Source of the DNA: Pyrenochaeta sp. MPI-SDFR-AT-0127
Taxonomy: Eukaryota > Ascomycota > Dothideomycetes > Pleosporales > Cucurbitariaceae
Reading direction: 5' to 3'
NCBI GenBank assembly: GCA_020747015.1
Contig: JAGTJM010000075.1
Coordinates: forward strand, 1 to 64,000
Length of the DNA stretch: 64,000 bases
Part shown: one piece after another, positions 1 through 10,874 of the stretch
Layout: each line of letters begins with the position of its first letter
Numbering within the stretch: position 1 is the stretch's first letter
The notes under the pieces: model-generated
Told to the model about the DNA's origin: nothing
Databases searched by the model: none
The model's input: the letters and a program-made list of their open reading frames with translations, nothing else
Made by a program: the position numbers and the translations under genes

Positions 1-164
1 AAAAAAACCCTAAACCCCTAACCCCTAAACCCTAACCCTAACCCTAACCCTAACCCTAACCCTAACCCTAACCCTAACCCTAACCCTAACCCTAACCCTA
101 ACCCTAACCCTAACCCTAACCCTAACCCTAACCCTAACCCTAACCCTAACCCTAACCCTAACCC
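1..164. repeat. telomere, CCCTAA repeats
   Basis: This is the C-rich strand of a chromosome end. The first ~45 bases hold slightly irregular units (CCCTAAA, CCCCTAA), then perfect CCCTAA units run to about 163. Orientation and position at base 1 mark it as a left telomere. Unique sequence begins at ~165, so the following DNA is truly subtelomeric. Confidence 0.97.
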
Positions 165-256
165 GCGCACAGACCCCGGTCGTTGCGGTTAGCGGTTTTC
201 TTTCTCTTTTTCTTCCTCTTTTCACTTCTTCTAGTTCGCTTTGCTAGCTACTCTAA

Positions 257-436
257 GGTTTAGGGTTAGGGCTTTTACTAGTTTAGAGCACCTCAGTAGT
301 TTAGAGCACCTCAGTAGTTTAGAGCACCTCAGTAGTTTAGAGCACCTCAGTAGTTTAGGGTGCCTTAGTAGTTTAGGGTATCTAAGTAGTTTAGGGTACC
401 TTAGTTATATAGAGTACCTAAATTATTTAGGATAGC
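257..436. repeat. inverted telomeric motif plus 18-bp subtelomeric minisatellite
   Basis: At 257-271 the sequence GGTTTAGGGTTAGGG is telomere repeat in the opposite orientation to the chromosome end. From 280 follow about eight 18-bp units. The first four are identical (AGTTTAGAGCACCTCAGT); later ones drift toward AGTTTAGGGTACCTTAGT and then decay. An open frame across it (a repeated LSSLEH peptide) is only a product of the 18-bp period. Confidence 0.85.
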
Positions 437-827
437 CGAGGGCTTATACCTTTTTATATACCTATAACGTTATAATACCCTAAAGTATATTTTACTTACT
501 CTACCTTAGTTAGTATAATATATACTTTAATTATTAAGTTTTCTCTCTATAATCACTTTTATTTATATTATTATTTATTCTTCTTTAACTATTAAAGAGC
601 AACGCTCTACCCAAATACTATCATAACTACGGAAAATTACCCTAATAAACCCTACCGCATCCTGCCTTAACCTTAAGAGCTCCCTCCGCTGCTGTACTAG
701 TCGATCTCGGTCAGAAAGTGTTAACTCGTTATTACGTGGACTATCTCGATTTCCATGCACCACCTTAACCCACCCTAACTCTCGCAGTACTCGATTATTT
801 ACACCCTTGTGCTCTACGTGAGAACAT
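437..827. other. AT-rich spacer, no gene seen
   Basis: AT-rich, TpA-rich DNA to ~600, then a less biased stretch up to the stop codon of the first gene. I see no coding signal. It probably holds the 3' flank of the minus-strand gene that ends at 828. Confidence 0.5.
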
Positions 828-3800
828 CTAGTCAGTTCCTCTATATTTTTGGAAAATTGGGCATGTTAGAATCCTCTTACCAATCTTCTTTGTCATTTCC
901 GACACTCGGAGTACTCCGCCTGCATCAGCATCCCAAGGAAAGCATTGTGGTTGCGAAAACCAAAGCATCCTTGTCACCAAGTTGGCCGCAAACATAGAGC
1001 TATCCTTCTTCGGCCCCACGCTGAATTGCCGCGCTTTAGGTGCTATTGTCGGTGTAACGCTTAATGACGCTAAAGTCAGCACTATCATAAGCATTAAATC
1101 GCAAAGAGGGTCCCCTAACCACTCCCCCAGACACTGCCGAGCCACTTGATAATGTTCTAATATGCTTTGATTCCCCTTCCTGAAATTTTGCTCTTGCTGC
1201 CGGAATCCATCCTCTATCAGCTGTGGTATTGTGTTGAAAGGGATCGAGTACCCAAAGTCGATTACCCTTCTCCTATTGGCTGGCCGCTTTGCTCTATGTT
1301 CCGCTTCGATAGCTGCTCTCTTGAGGCTCCCTGGCCGTGCTGCGATTGCCAACGCAGAAGGAGCCGAACCTACGAGCCGAATGACTCTCCGGTAGCTGAG
1401 CTTCGATTGGTACGAGCCTGGCATACACTCGATTCGACATGAGAGCATAGCCACAGTCAACGCGCCAACCCATTGGTCTTTGCTCATCGTCTTTACCGTT
1501 GTGTGTCGCAAGGCAGCGCGAAGCACTGAAAACCAAGTCGCGTTCTTTGAGTAGAATGCTCTACCTGCTGTTTGGTCGCATCGAATGCAGCTATCGTATA
1601 GGTCTTGCGCAAAGTCGCGTCGCGTTCTGGACGATGGGACGGATGGTGTAGAGGCTGCTCCAGATGAGAAGAGCAGGAAGATAGGCTCGTATTCTCTACA
1701 CAGTATTAGCAGCTGAATTGTTAAGAGAATAGTGTCCCAAATACGTACTCCCATGAAAAGGGATTTTCCGCTTGTGTCCATCGCCTTACTTGCTCTCGAT
1801 GGTCTTCCAACAACTGCAATGTCCCTTGGCCACTACTGAGCCCTTCACTTCGCCTACCTTTGTTTAGCGCGCGATGAAAGTGGTATGTGACGAACGCAAT
1901 CATCTGGGGCTTCCAAAGTTCTAGCAGTACCTCTTTAAGAAACTTATCGGCACTACTCGGCCCTTGTACTCTCAATCCGCCAAGTTCGTTGAACCACAAC
2001 TCGCTGTGACAACTGGCTGCAACCTCCAACCCATAGTGAAAAGCGATAGAGGCTATGTGCATTAGGATAGGCCGTCCGTTTTTGTGTCGAGGCCATTGTG
2101 CCAAACTGAAGTTACCAGCGCCCCGAAGATCGAGTACGCGAGGATCGATAAATGGCCAACCACCTTGTTCAATGCCATCGATCGTTCCTAACGGTGTGAG
2201 GACCGAACCCATCAAAGATCTCGGGAAGCCAGTAAAGCAGTAGCTACCGAGGCGATCGAGCGCAGACACTCCTTCCGCTAATGCGACACACAGCCCTTGG
2301 GAGCCAGCGGCCTCAAACCGCATGAAGATGCTGTCAATCGCTTGGGAGAATAGATTCGCGAAAGACGCCAAAATGCCAGGGAACACCGACGGGCGGAAGG
2401 ATCGAAAAATATGTGTGTAACACTGAGGTTCTTCGAGAAAGAAACGTATTAACTGGAAGATGGGAGTGAGGACGGTTGAGAAGCCCCGACTACGGTCGCT
2501 CAGCCTAGATACCTGCACGGAAAGCACTTGTTCTATTCGGAATGCAAACTCTTCCTCAAATATTGCCCTCTCGGTCCGCTGTCGCTCACGAGCAAATGGC
2601 TTAGATGACTCAGGATCATGAGGAGTTAGATTACCTCTCAGGTGCTGCAACAGACGCTCTCGCCTCGCAGAAACACGAGCAGACAGCTTTCCGTCGCGAT
2701 TAGGAAGCGCCAAAGCAGCTGTTGCAACTCCTTTCGTAGCTAGCAGGTCATCTGGTCCGTGGCGAATGCTTCTCTTGATATTTGAGTAGCCCTGGAAATA
2801 TCCATAGTTAAGCACACTTGCTCCGTTATGCTGATAGCTCATGTTCTCCTGCATAACAGCGAGAAGATTATCCATCAAGAACGCAGGCGGTCGTGGTGAT
2901 GAGAAATTGCCATATGCCGGATGAAATGCTAAAGGATAGAATGTAAAGTCTCGCTCCCCGTGGAACTCTCGGAGGACCATGTTGCGATCGGCTAGGAGAC
3001 AACGCGCCAGCTTGCTGTATGGATCGGGCGAACGACCATCGAGACAGTTAATATCGACGGCCAGAGCGTACGACACAGTATCAATGCTGTCCAGAACATA
3101 TTTTTGCTCTAGTTCGGTTCGAAGTTGTTGCAGGCCACCGGTGAATAGGCTCCGATAATCGTAGCCGACCGGAGAAGTGCTACCAGCTCCTGGCACTTCA
3201 CCACTAAGCCTCTCATCGTATTCAAACACACTGTCTTCTGCGTCAAGGCTCTCCTCGTCAGATTCCGAATCTTCTTCGACTGAACGGAGACGAGCTTCTT
3301 TTGGCACAGATCGCAACTGCTCAGCTACGTCGATTTCAATGTTTGCGCCGTAGTCGTACGCATGAAATGCCGGCTGATTCTCCGCCCAGAATGTATCTTG
3401 TGTGTTATGTCTCACGTACTCTAGCCACTCTTGCATAAATATCTCTTGGAATGTTGTCCATTTGTTGAAAGTGATTTTCTGCGTGTGGTGACCATCTAGT
3501 TTCCAAGACGGTTCTACGCCCTCCCCCAAAAGCTCTCCAATAAGGAATATCTCTTTGATGTACGAGGCGAGGAATTGCGCGTGGTGAAAATGCAGGGCGC
3601 TAGACTGAGACGATTTCTCGCGACGTTTTCTACGCTCGTTCCTAGAGAGAAGCTCTTCTGGTGCGTTAGCGATAGGGTGCATAACGATATACCATGACTC
3701 CCTCGTGGCCGCCGTTGCCAACCGGAAGGTCCGGTGTTCTAGATCAAATGATAATCCGTGAACGTGTTTAGCACTATAGGATGCCCGCCAATTCTTAAAA

Positions 3801-4381
3801 CTGATTGTTATGTTATCAAAGAACCTATTAGATGGCTGCGTGATAGGCTTGAGCGGTCGTCCGATGATTATGAGAAGGTCGAGAAAGAATGAGCGAATGT
3901 ACTCATCGTCTGCTGCGGCAGCTCTCGAACCGGCTTTCTTACTTCCATAATCTATCGTGTATCGTCTTTGCAGCATGTCAATAGCCTGACTGCCATCGAA
4001 AGAGGTACTCTTCGTCGTAGCAACGAAGTCCTGTGCTTCGCGCTGTTAGTCGCATCACTCGAGGTTGCACATGCACCTAGACGCACCCTTGAATTTATGA
4101 TCTCCTTTCGCATGATCAATCTTCCACGAGTACTGATCGGATGCTACAACGACTTGCTCTTCGTCCCCGAAACTGCCTTCGCTAAAGTCATCTTCTATGT
4201 GGCAAGATGGTCCATCATCGTTGAGGCCGTCCTCGTCTCCAGAAGCCTCATTGGAAGTATCGGCATCCCCTTGTTCGGATATCGCATGCCTCTCAATAGT
4301 AGCAGACGGTGAGCATGAGTACCCATTGCTGTCGAAATTAGGGCTAAAATTTAAAAACTCATCATACTCTTCAAAGCTCAT
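828..4381 (-). CDS. large telomere-proximal protein of unknown function (spliced)
   Basis: I do not recognise this protein. Three long open segments join through two plausible introns: about 51 nt just upstream of 4000 (donor GTGCGT, branch GACTAAC; exact acceptor uncertain) and 53 nt at about 1703-1755 (donor GTACGT, acceptor TGTAG, branch GCTAATAC). Across both joints the frame continues, giving roughly 1,150-1,200 residues. The start at 4381 opens an acidic, Ser/Asp/Glu-rich N-terminal tail; a second acidic stretch lies some 210 residues into the next exon. There is no signal peptide and no membrane helix I can call, so a nuclear or cytosolic protein is inferred. It is the gene nearest the telomere, runs toward it, and lies in tandem downstream of the ParB-like gene. 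Its 5' flank holds the palindrome also found upstream of that gene. Base composition is normal and the frame is not riddled with stops, so it looks maintained. Confidence 0.72.
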
Positions 4382-4463
4382 GTTTAAAAGATGAAAACCC
4401 TACTATACAACAAAAAAGTGCAAAACCCGTGTACAAATCTTGCCGTCATGTTTTCCTCTCGTC

Positions 4464-4475
4464 GCCCCCAGGGGC
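4464..4475. promoter_or_regulatory. GC-rich palindrome upstream of the telomere-proximal gene
   Basis: GCCCCCAGGGGC, 83 bases upstream of the start at 4381. It is the exact reverse complement of two sites upstream of the ParB-like gene (7014-7025, 7091-7102) and of dyad form, as expected for a dimeric DNA-binding protein. A regulatory role is inference. Confidence 0.45.
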
Positions 4476-4626
4476 AAGCTATTAAGAGCATAAAGTTTGG
4501 GCGTTAATGTCACACGACGCTCATTTGCTAGCGCCTTTAGTGCTTATCGTGTTTTTCATGTTAGACCAGGTATAAATGTGATTGCTCTATACTCTTTTTG
4601 TAGTGGGCTGGGACTGTATTTAATTA

Positions 4627-6901
4627 CTATGGTCGACTTTGGGCAGCCGGTACCCGTTGTCTCCAATGCCTTGGACCTGTGATTACATGACGAGTTTGTT
4701 TAGAGCTCTCTGGTAAATTATGCGGTTGAGTATTTTGCGGAGCACGTTGCTTGGTACGGTGTAGCTTTCGACGCTCCTTCAGCGTGCCCGTAGTTACCTC
4801 CGCTAGATCATGGAGCTGTTGCGCAGTTTGAGGCTGTGTTCTTGAATTTGACCTAGATGTCGGCCCGCACATGTTGCTTTTCACGGGGCCATGCTCTTCC
4901 ACAGATCCGTGCGTTCGTGATGACCTACGGGGTTCGTTTACATCAATTCCGGAAGCTGCTGGAGGAGAGACCGAGGGGTCCGGAAGGCGCAAGTCTTCCA
5001 GCAATGTTTCAAATTTTTTGCGCTCTGCATCCACTAGAGTAACCATTGAAGGTTTCCAAACCTTACGGCATCGCTCTAACGCTTCATCGCACTGCTCTAC
5101 AGCCCAGCGAAGGATGATCGGCTGCATTATCGCATATAACTTGTCTGCAGCGATCGTTGATTGAAGAGCGGGGTTTTTGGCGACTTCTGGAATGCTGCAA
5201 ATTAGGTCGCACGTCGCCTGAGTAATAGTAGACGAAGGCTTTGAGTTGATGTCTCGAGTATCTTCCGCATTGAATCGCAGCATGCATTCGTGCTGCAGGT
5301 TTGGCCCGGCAAAGTCAAGAACGATGGATAACAAATCCCTCCACACAACATGCTCAAATCGTTTGATGTAATCGTTGCTATGTTCGCCTGGGTATTCCTG
5401 TAAGTAGTGATCTATGGTTGTGTTCGTAAACTCCTTAGTGTTGTTCTGGACGTATCGTAGAAGCTGCTCTTGGAGCGCTATAGACTTCCTTTCGGCGTCT
5501 TCACCATATTTCTTTTCTAGGGCGGGGATTAGGTCGTTCCGTAGAGCGGGTTTATTATTGTCACGGTCGCCGACTTTTGTTGGCGAATGGTTCATCCACT
5601 GACTAACATGAGACATCGCAATGCTCATAAGCTTTCCGTCCTGCTTAGTAGTTCTCAGAAGTGCTTGAATATCGACGAAGCGACGTGTTGGCTCCGAAAG
5701 GATAAACTGGTACAAACTGTGGTATATATCGTCGCTTATGTTCGAGAGAAAATCTCGTGGGCGAGTACTTGAGGGACAAGGCTCGTCGTTGGACTCAACA
5801 TCAGGAAAGAATAGGCCTTGTACATCTTCTCGACTATGTGTTTGCGGCAGACCTGCTAGCTTCTTCCAATCAGTTAATTGGACATCAAAGCTGAATTGGC
5901 TGCGGATTTGTGAAACGACTTCGATTACTTGGTCGAATGCGGCGAACCAAAACTGTGTAGACCACCAGTCAGCAAGGATAACTTTACTATACAATACACT
6001 TACATCGTCTATTCTACGGCTTGCCATCCATTCAAAAGTCGAGATATTGAACGTAGCCTGTCCGATTGGGAACTGACACCACCTTGTGATCATCAGGTTC
6101 CAATTTTTATTTTTCCACAATGTGACCAGCCGCCGCACCGGAAACTTTACTCGGCCGCTGAGCCCAAGATACTTTAGCATCTTGTTCTCGATCTCTTTAT
6201 TCGAACCTTGGAAAAGCTCTTCATCATTAGATGAAAATGTAGCGAGCTCCGTCCATATCTGGCCGTGGTTGTCTGGCAGAATGGTGTCTTCTCGATTGGC
6301 TCGTAGCTTAATGTGCAGGTGTGATGGTAGCTCGTCTACCGTTGGGGTTAGTTCACGTTAGCTAGCGCACGTAGGGGGTGGTACCTCTATCGTAAATGTC
6401 GCACACCCACCATCGCTCCGCTTCCGACGACTGTGAATATCGCAAATACTCTTTCAAGGCTTCTACTCGGTGGTTACCCGCCATAAGCTCTGCCTTCCCT
6501 CCGACAACGCTACTCCAGTTTTCGAACGATAGGAACTCAACATCAGCCTGTCGCGCACTTTGGCTCACACCGACAGCACTCTGGGTCTGGCTTCCTTCTT
6601 GCTCAAGATAGTTCAACATCTGCTGTACTTGCGCTTTGGTGCAAGCGACCTGCAGCCGATGCTCCGCATCCCGCCGAAGGACTCCTGATTCTTTGAAAAT
6701 CTGGAGAAGGCGGCGCTTGTGGGGTTCGTTGATGGGTCTGTTTGTACCGATACTCCACTCTGGAGTGAGCGCGTCGATTGGGAATTTCGCGGTCACTAGT
6801 CGGTATGGTTTAGCTTGGTCGTAGACGGAATCTGCTTCGTTGAGGTGCACCCGCGGCTTCTTCCTTGCTCCGGTCAGGTTGTTTGAGTTTTTGCGTTTCA
6901 T
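4627..6901 (-). CDS. protein with N-terminal ParB-like domain (spliced)
   Basis: The N-terminal ~200 residues look like a ParB/sulfiredoxin-type fold: an early NRPINEPHKRRL segment, then AGNHRVEALKEY, matching the G-x-H/R-R box that ParB proteins use for nucleotide binding. A 49-nt intron (6336-6384, GTACC...GGTAG, CTAAC branch) removes an apparent stop and gives the junction CDIYDRDELP, followed by LHIKLRANRED and LPDNHGQIW. The remaining ~500 residues are Trp-rich and unassigned; the last ~120 are polar and basic (Ser, Arg, Gln, Pro), probably disordered. Total is about 741 residues. The ParB fold is known in bacterial partition proteins (CTPases), some nucleases and sulfiredoxin; which activity applies here cannot be told. 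It lies in tandem with the large gene at 828-4381, 245 bases apart, and both promoters share a palindrome. The frame is intact once spliced. Confidence 0.75.
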
Positions 6902-7013
6902 AGCAGCTGTATTTTAGAGGTCGAGGCTGAAGAGTGGAGAAGTAGCGTATTTGAAGGTGGAAGATTGCTTTAGGGTTGGAGTTTGCGAAGCTACGTTGTT
7001 AGCATAGACTTTT

Positions 7014-7102
7014 GCCCCTGGGGGCGAGCGTCCCTTCGTAGACCCGTTAGAGCCAACTAGGTTTCACCCCCAGGGGCCAACTTGATTCTTGCCCCTGGGG
7101 GC
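7014..7102. promoter_or_regulatory. three clustered GC palindromes upstream of the ParB-like gene
   Basis: GCCCCTGGGGGC at 7014-7025 and again at 7091-7102, with a diverged copy (ACCCCCAGGGGCC, 7066-7078) between them. They lie 110-200 bases upstream of the start at 6901. The same 12-mer, reversed, lies upstream of the neighbouring gene at 4464-4475. Clustered dyads before two adjacent genes suggest a shared operator; this is inference. Confidence 0.5.
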
Positions 7103-7156
7103 AACCTAACCCTACGTTAGTAGTACAGTTTAGAGGCATAGTATTCTCCTATTTTA

Positions 7157-7879
<723 letters not shown>

Positions 7880-8932
7880 TTAGAAATCTGCACCACGAAA
7901 GTCCAAATCTACACCCAACTCCAAATCTGGACCAGTTGAGTCGCCATTGCACGGTGACTCAACGCCTACCTGGCAAATCCCCGCTCTACCAAGTCCACCA
8001 CGTTCCTGGCCTCGCTGTGCCTCCCTCTTCGCCACCGGCTGAGCCTCCTGAGACGTCTGGTCCTGGATCGTCTGTCCGATGAAGATTCCGTCTGCTCCAA
8101 CGCCAATCGCCTCACCTACGCCCTCAATAACACCACCAACACGACTGCCTCGCCCGCGTCCACCGCGGCCCCGGCCTCGCTGTGGCTCCCTCTTCGCAAC
8201 CGGCTGCGGTTCCTGGGAGTCTGGTCTTGGATTGTCTGTCCGATGAAGATTGCATCTGCTGCGCCGCCAATACCCTCACTTACACCCTCCACCACGCCGC
8301 CAACACGACTGCCTCGCCCGCGTCCACCACGTCCCCGGCCTCGCTGCGGCTCCCTCTTCGCCACCGGCTGAGCCTCCTGAGACGTCTGGTCCTGGATCGT
8401 CTGCCCAACGAAGATTCCATCTGCTACGCCGCCGATGCCTTCACTTACGCCCTCAACGACGTCGCCAATACGACTACCTCGCCCGCGTCCACCTCGTCCC
8501 CGGCCTCGCTGCGGCTCCCTCTTTGCCACTGGCTGAGCCTCCTGAGACGTCTGGTCTTGGATCGTCTGCCCGATGAAAATAGCATCTGCTGCCCCGCCGA
8601 TACCGCCAACTACACCCTCAGCGACATTGCCGGCTCGCCCGCGCCCGCCACGTCCCCGGCCTCGCTGTGGTTCTCTCTTCGCCACTGGCTGAGCCTCATG
8701 AGAGGTCTGGTCTTGAATCGTCTGGCTCCTGATACTGTTAGTATAACGTGGTATATTGTCTAGTGTGTATAACCTACAGATCGTCAACAGCTGCGGGTAG
8801 ATCAAGGCCAACAGTTGTTAGAAGCCCAGATGGGAGGCTATCAGAGAGGCCATCTGGGAGGACAACCGGTGCCGCATTAGCAGTCATGCCTGCAGTAAAC
8901 GCCAAAATGGCTGCGACTGTTGATGCGCGCAT
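7880..8932 (-). CDS. secreted repeat protein with Kex2 sites (KEP-type precursor), one frameshift
   Basis: The start at 8932 opens a signal peptide (MRASTVAAILAFTAG...TANA). A 49-nt intron (about 8716-8764, donor GTAGGT, branch ATACTAAC) leads into five tandem units of ~53-55 residues. Each has QTIQDQT, then QPVAKRE with a dibasic KR, an Arg/Gly run (PQRGRGRGGRGRG in most) and a Gly/Val/Ala-rich part ending in IFIG or IFVG. KR within otherwise repeated secreted sequence is the hallmark of fungal Kex2-processed repeat proteins, which release peptides in the Golgi; some feed RiPP pathways. No UstYa-type oxidase is visible nearby, so a plain peptide or effector role is equally possible. The fourth unit lacks one base (about 8213-8220 compared with its sisters), which throws the frame to an early stop at 8116; in the original frame the repeats go on to a fifth unit and a Cys-containing tail ending at 7880. 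Either a sequencing error or a real truncation. Confidence 0.7.
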
Positions 8933-10072
8933 GTTGAAAGGGCTTTGTTACGTAAAGTAGGCTTAACGTTAGGTATAAAGAGCACTTGGAGGTGAAATCA
9001 TCCACAGAAGCCGCGTATCTAGAAATAGTCTTTGCAGGACAGTCAAGCTGGGGTAGCGTGAGAGAATATGAAGCGGTAAGAGAAATGTACAGCGGTAAGT
9101 AAATGTGAGGAAAGATGATAGAGTAATGCGAATGATATGAGTTGTGATTAGGGTAACAATGCTCATCTTTATATCCTGTAGAGATGCCTCCCATAAAGAC
9201 GACAATCACGCCCCTAGCTGCCAAGTTGCTAGCATCGTTTCGACGTGTTAGCCACCAAGCCAGCGGCATAAACACTAACGCTTCTCACTATCCTTTTGTC
9301 AGCGAAAACGATTGTATCATAAGGGAGGCTCTTGAAGAAACTCGTAGGGTTAGGTCTTGGCGGCGACGTCGCAACATAGACTACAACCATAACTAGACCC
9401 GCATTGCCTTGGCATGAACGGTACTTCCCTAGCACCCCCAGCGCACGGCCTATTCGGCATAACGCGGCCGAACTTGACACAATCGCGCTAATTAATAACC
9501 ACACTGAACAGAAGGGGGCATAAACGAAGCAGCCGTATTGGGTAACAGGATCAGCGGCTAAGAAACACCTATCTGGTCTGTGTAGCGTTTCAAAGCCTTC
9601 TAGAAGCTGCTGTAAGTGTCTTAGCGTAGCTCGTGCATTCACTCCGACCTCTAACCGTCTGTGCGTCTCCACTGCACCTCCCTTGGCGAACTGTTTCACC
9701 GCTGGTGCTAACTTACCCCACACAAGCCTAACAGTCGGAATATACCGCCCTACTGGTTACTTGGACGTTTGGCTATTCTCGCCATACTGTTTGGTCAACA
9801 GCCGAGGTCTTCGCATTATGCAGCAGGGACGTAGAGAGACGCTAGTGTTAGGTATGCTGTCTTACTTTGTGCTGCGCTTTACAGTAAGTCCGTATGCGAT
9901 ATGCGGCAGCAAAGCAACGGCTACAAAAACCGACGCTCTTTCGGCATCTGTTCTGCTGTTCCCTTCTTCTTTGGCTTCGCTGTGCCCCTTTTTCTTTTCT
10001 TTCGGTTTTTTACCTACCTAGCTAACGCCCTTTCCTCCTATTATCTGTCTATCTCCCTTCGTTGCCTCCAAA
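8933..10072. other. intergenic, no gene I can support
   Basis: About 1.1 kb between two divergent secreted-protein genes. Several open frames of 70-165 codons exist on both strands, but none has a signal peptide, known motif or convincing splice structure. It should contain both promoters. Confidence 0.4.
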
Positions 10073-10874
10073 ATGCACTTCACTTATCGTATAGTTCTAC
10101 TGGCTGGCCTTTTACAGTCTGTAAGAGGCATGGCCATGGACAATCTTACAGTAGAATTTAACACGGCAGTCGCTAGTGGCGATATTGGCATCCCAGTAGA
10201 GCGTGAGTTACTATCTATGCCGTACACAACAACATGCCCTAACACGTAGGCCTCGCAGCCACCATAGATCCTGCCGTGGCTGTAAGGATAGGCACAGAGC
10301 AGAGGCTTCCTGGCTCCTACACGCTCCTTCTGGTTGATGAGGCCAGATGCAATGCATCCTCACCGTCTCTTTGCTCTATGCAGTCGGGTCTGGTGTCCTC
10401 CTATCAGCCAACTATTCTCGCTGGCAAGATGGTGTACGAGCTTGTTAACCCAAGCAAGCCCTCCTCGCAGGCACCTTACGCCATAGAATTGCCAGCTGGT
10501 AACCTCTCTCTACTAGATGGCTCTACGCAGCTTCTTCTTAACACAACGGAGAGCCAACCTCAGGACCCGGCAGCGTTGTTGTGGAGCCGTGGGCTAGCCT
10601 ACACACTGTCGCAGGGACCGTGTACAATGCATCAAGCGAACAGGATGTAAAAAGAAGCCTAGAACAATCAAAGAGCAAGAAACCTACTAGGACTAGGTCT
10701 GAGAAAGCGCGCAAAACTCGGGAGGTTAGGCCCAAATCAACAAGGCCGGCTATGAATATTACTGTAAACTTTGGTAGCGAGAACGAGAACGAGAACAAGA
10801 ATCACGGCGAGTTACTACACAGCACGCCTCTTGTCTGGCTTTTTACAGCTCTTGTTATATTAATATTTGTGTAA
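10073..10874 (+). CDS. secreted, probably GPI-anchored protein, function unknown
   Basis: Three exons: 10073-10202, 10250-10498 and 10564-10874. Intron 1 (47 nt) has donor GTGAGT and ends CACGTAG; intron 2 (65 nt) runs GTAACC to CCTCAG. Both joints keep frame, giving 229 residues. The N-terminus is a signal peptide (MHFTYRIVLLAGLLQSVRG). The middle has a SYTLLLVDEARC strand and two nearby cysteines, faintly like PEBP proteins, but too weak to name. A Lys/Arg/Ser-rich stretch and an Asn/Glu run come before a hydrophobic C-terminus (LVWLFTALVILIFV) preceded by small residues, as in GPI-anchored cell-wall proteins. Without intron 2 the frame stops at 10650, so that splice matters. It lies divergent to the Kex2-repeat gene. 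Confidence 0.65.

Noticed and set aside
25..225. Open frame of alternating Arg/Val on the minus strand
   Set aside because: It is the telomere repeat read as codons, with no gene behind it.
8182..8763. 193-codon plus-strand open frame
   Set aside because: It is the antisense of the tandem repeats of the secreted KEP-type gene; the minus strand has the signal peptide, intron and KR sites.
9229..9723. 164-codon minus-strand open frame
   Set aside because: No motif, signal peptide or splice context; length is within chance for this GC content. A decayed gene cannot be excluded.
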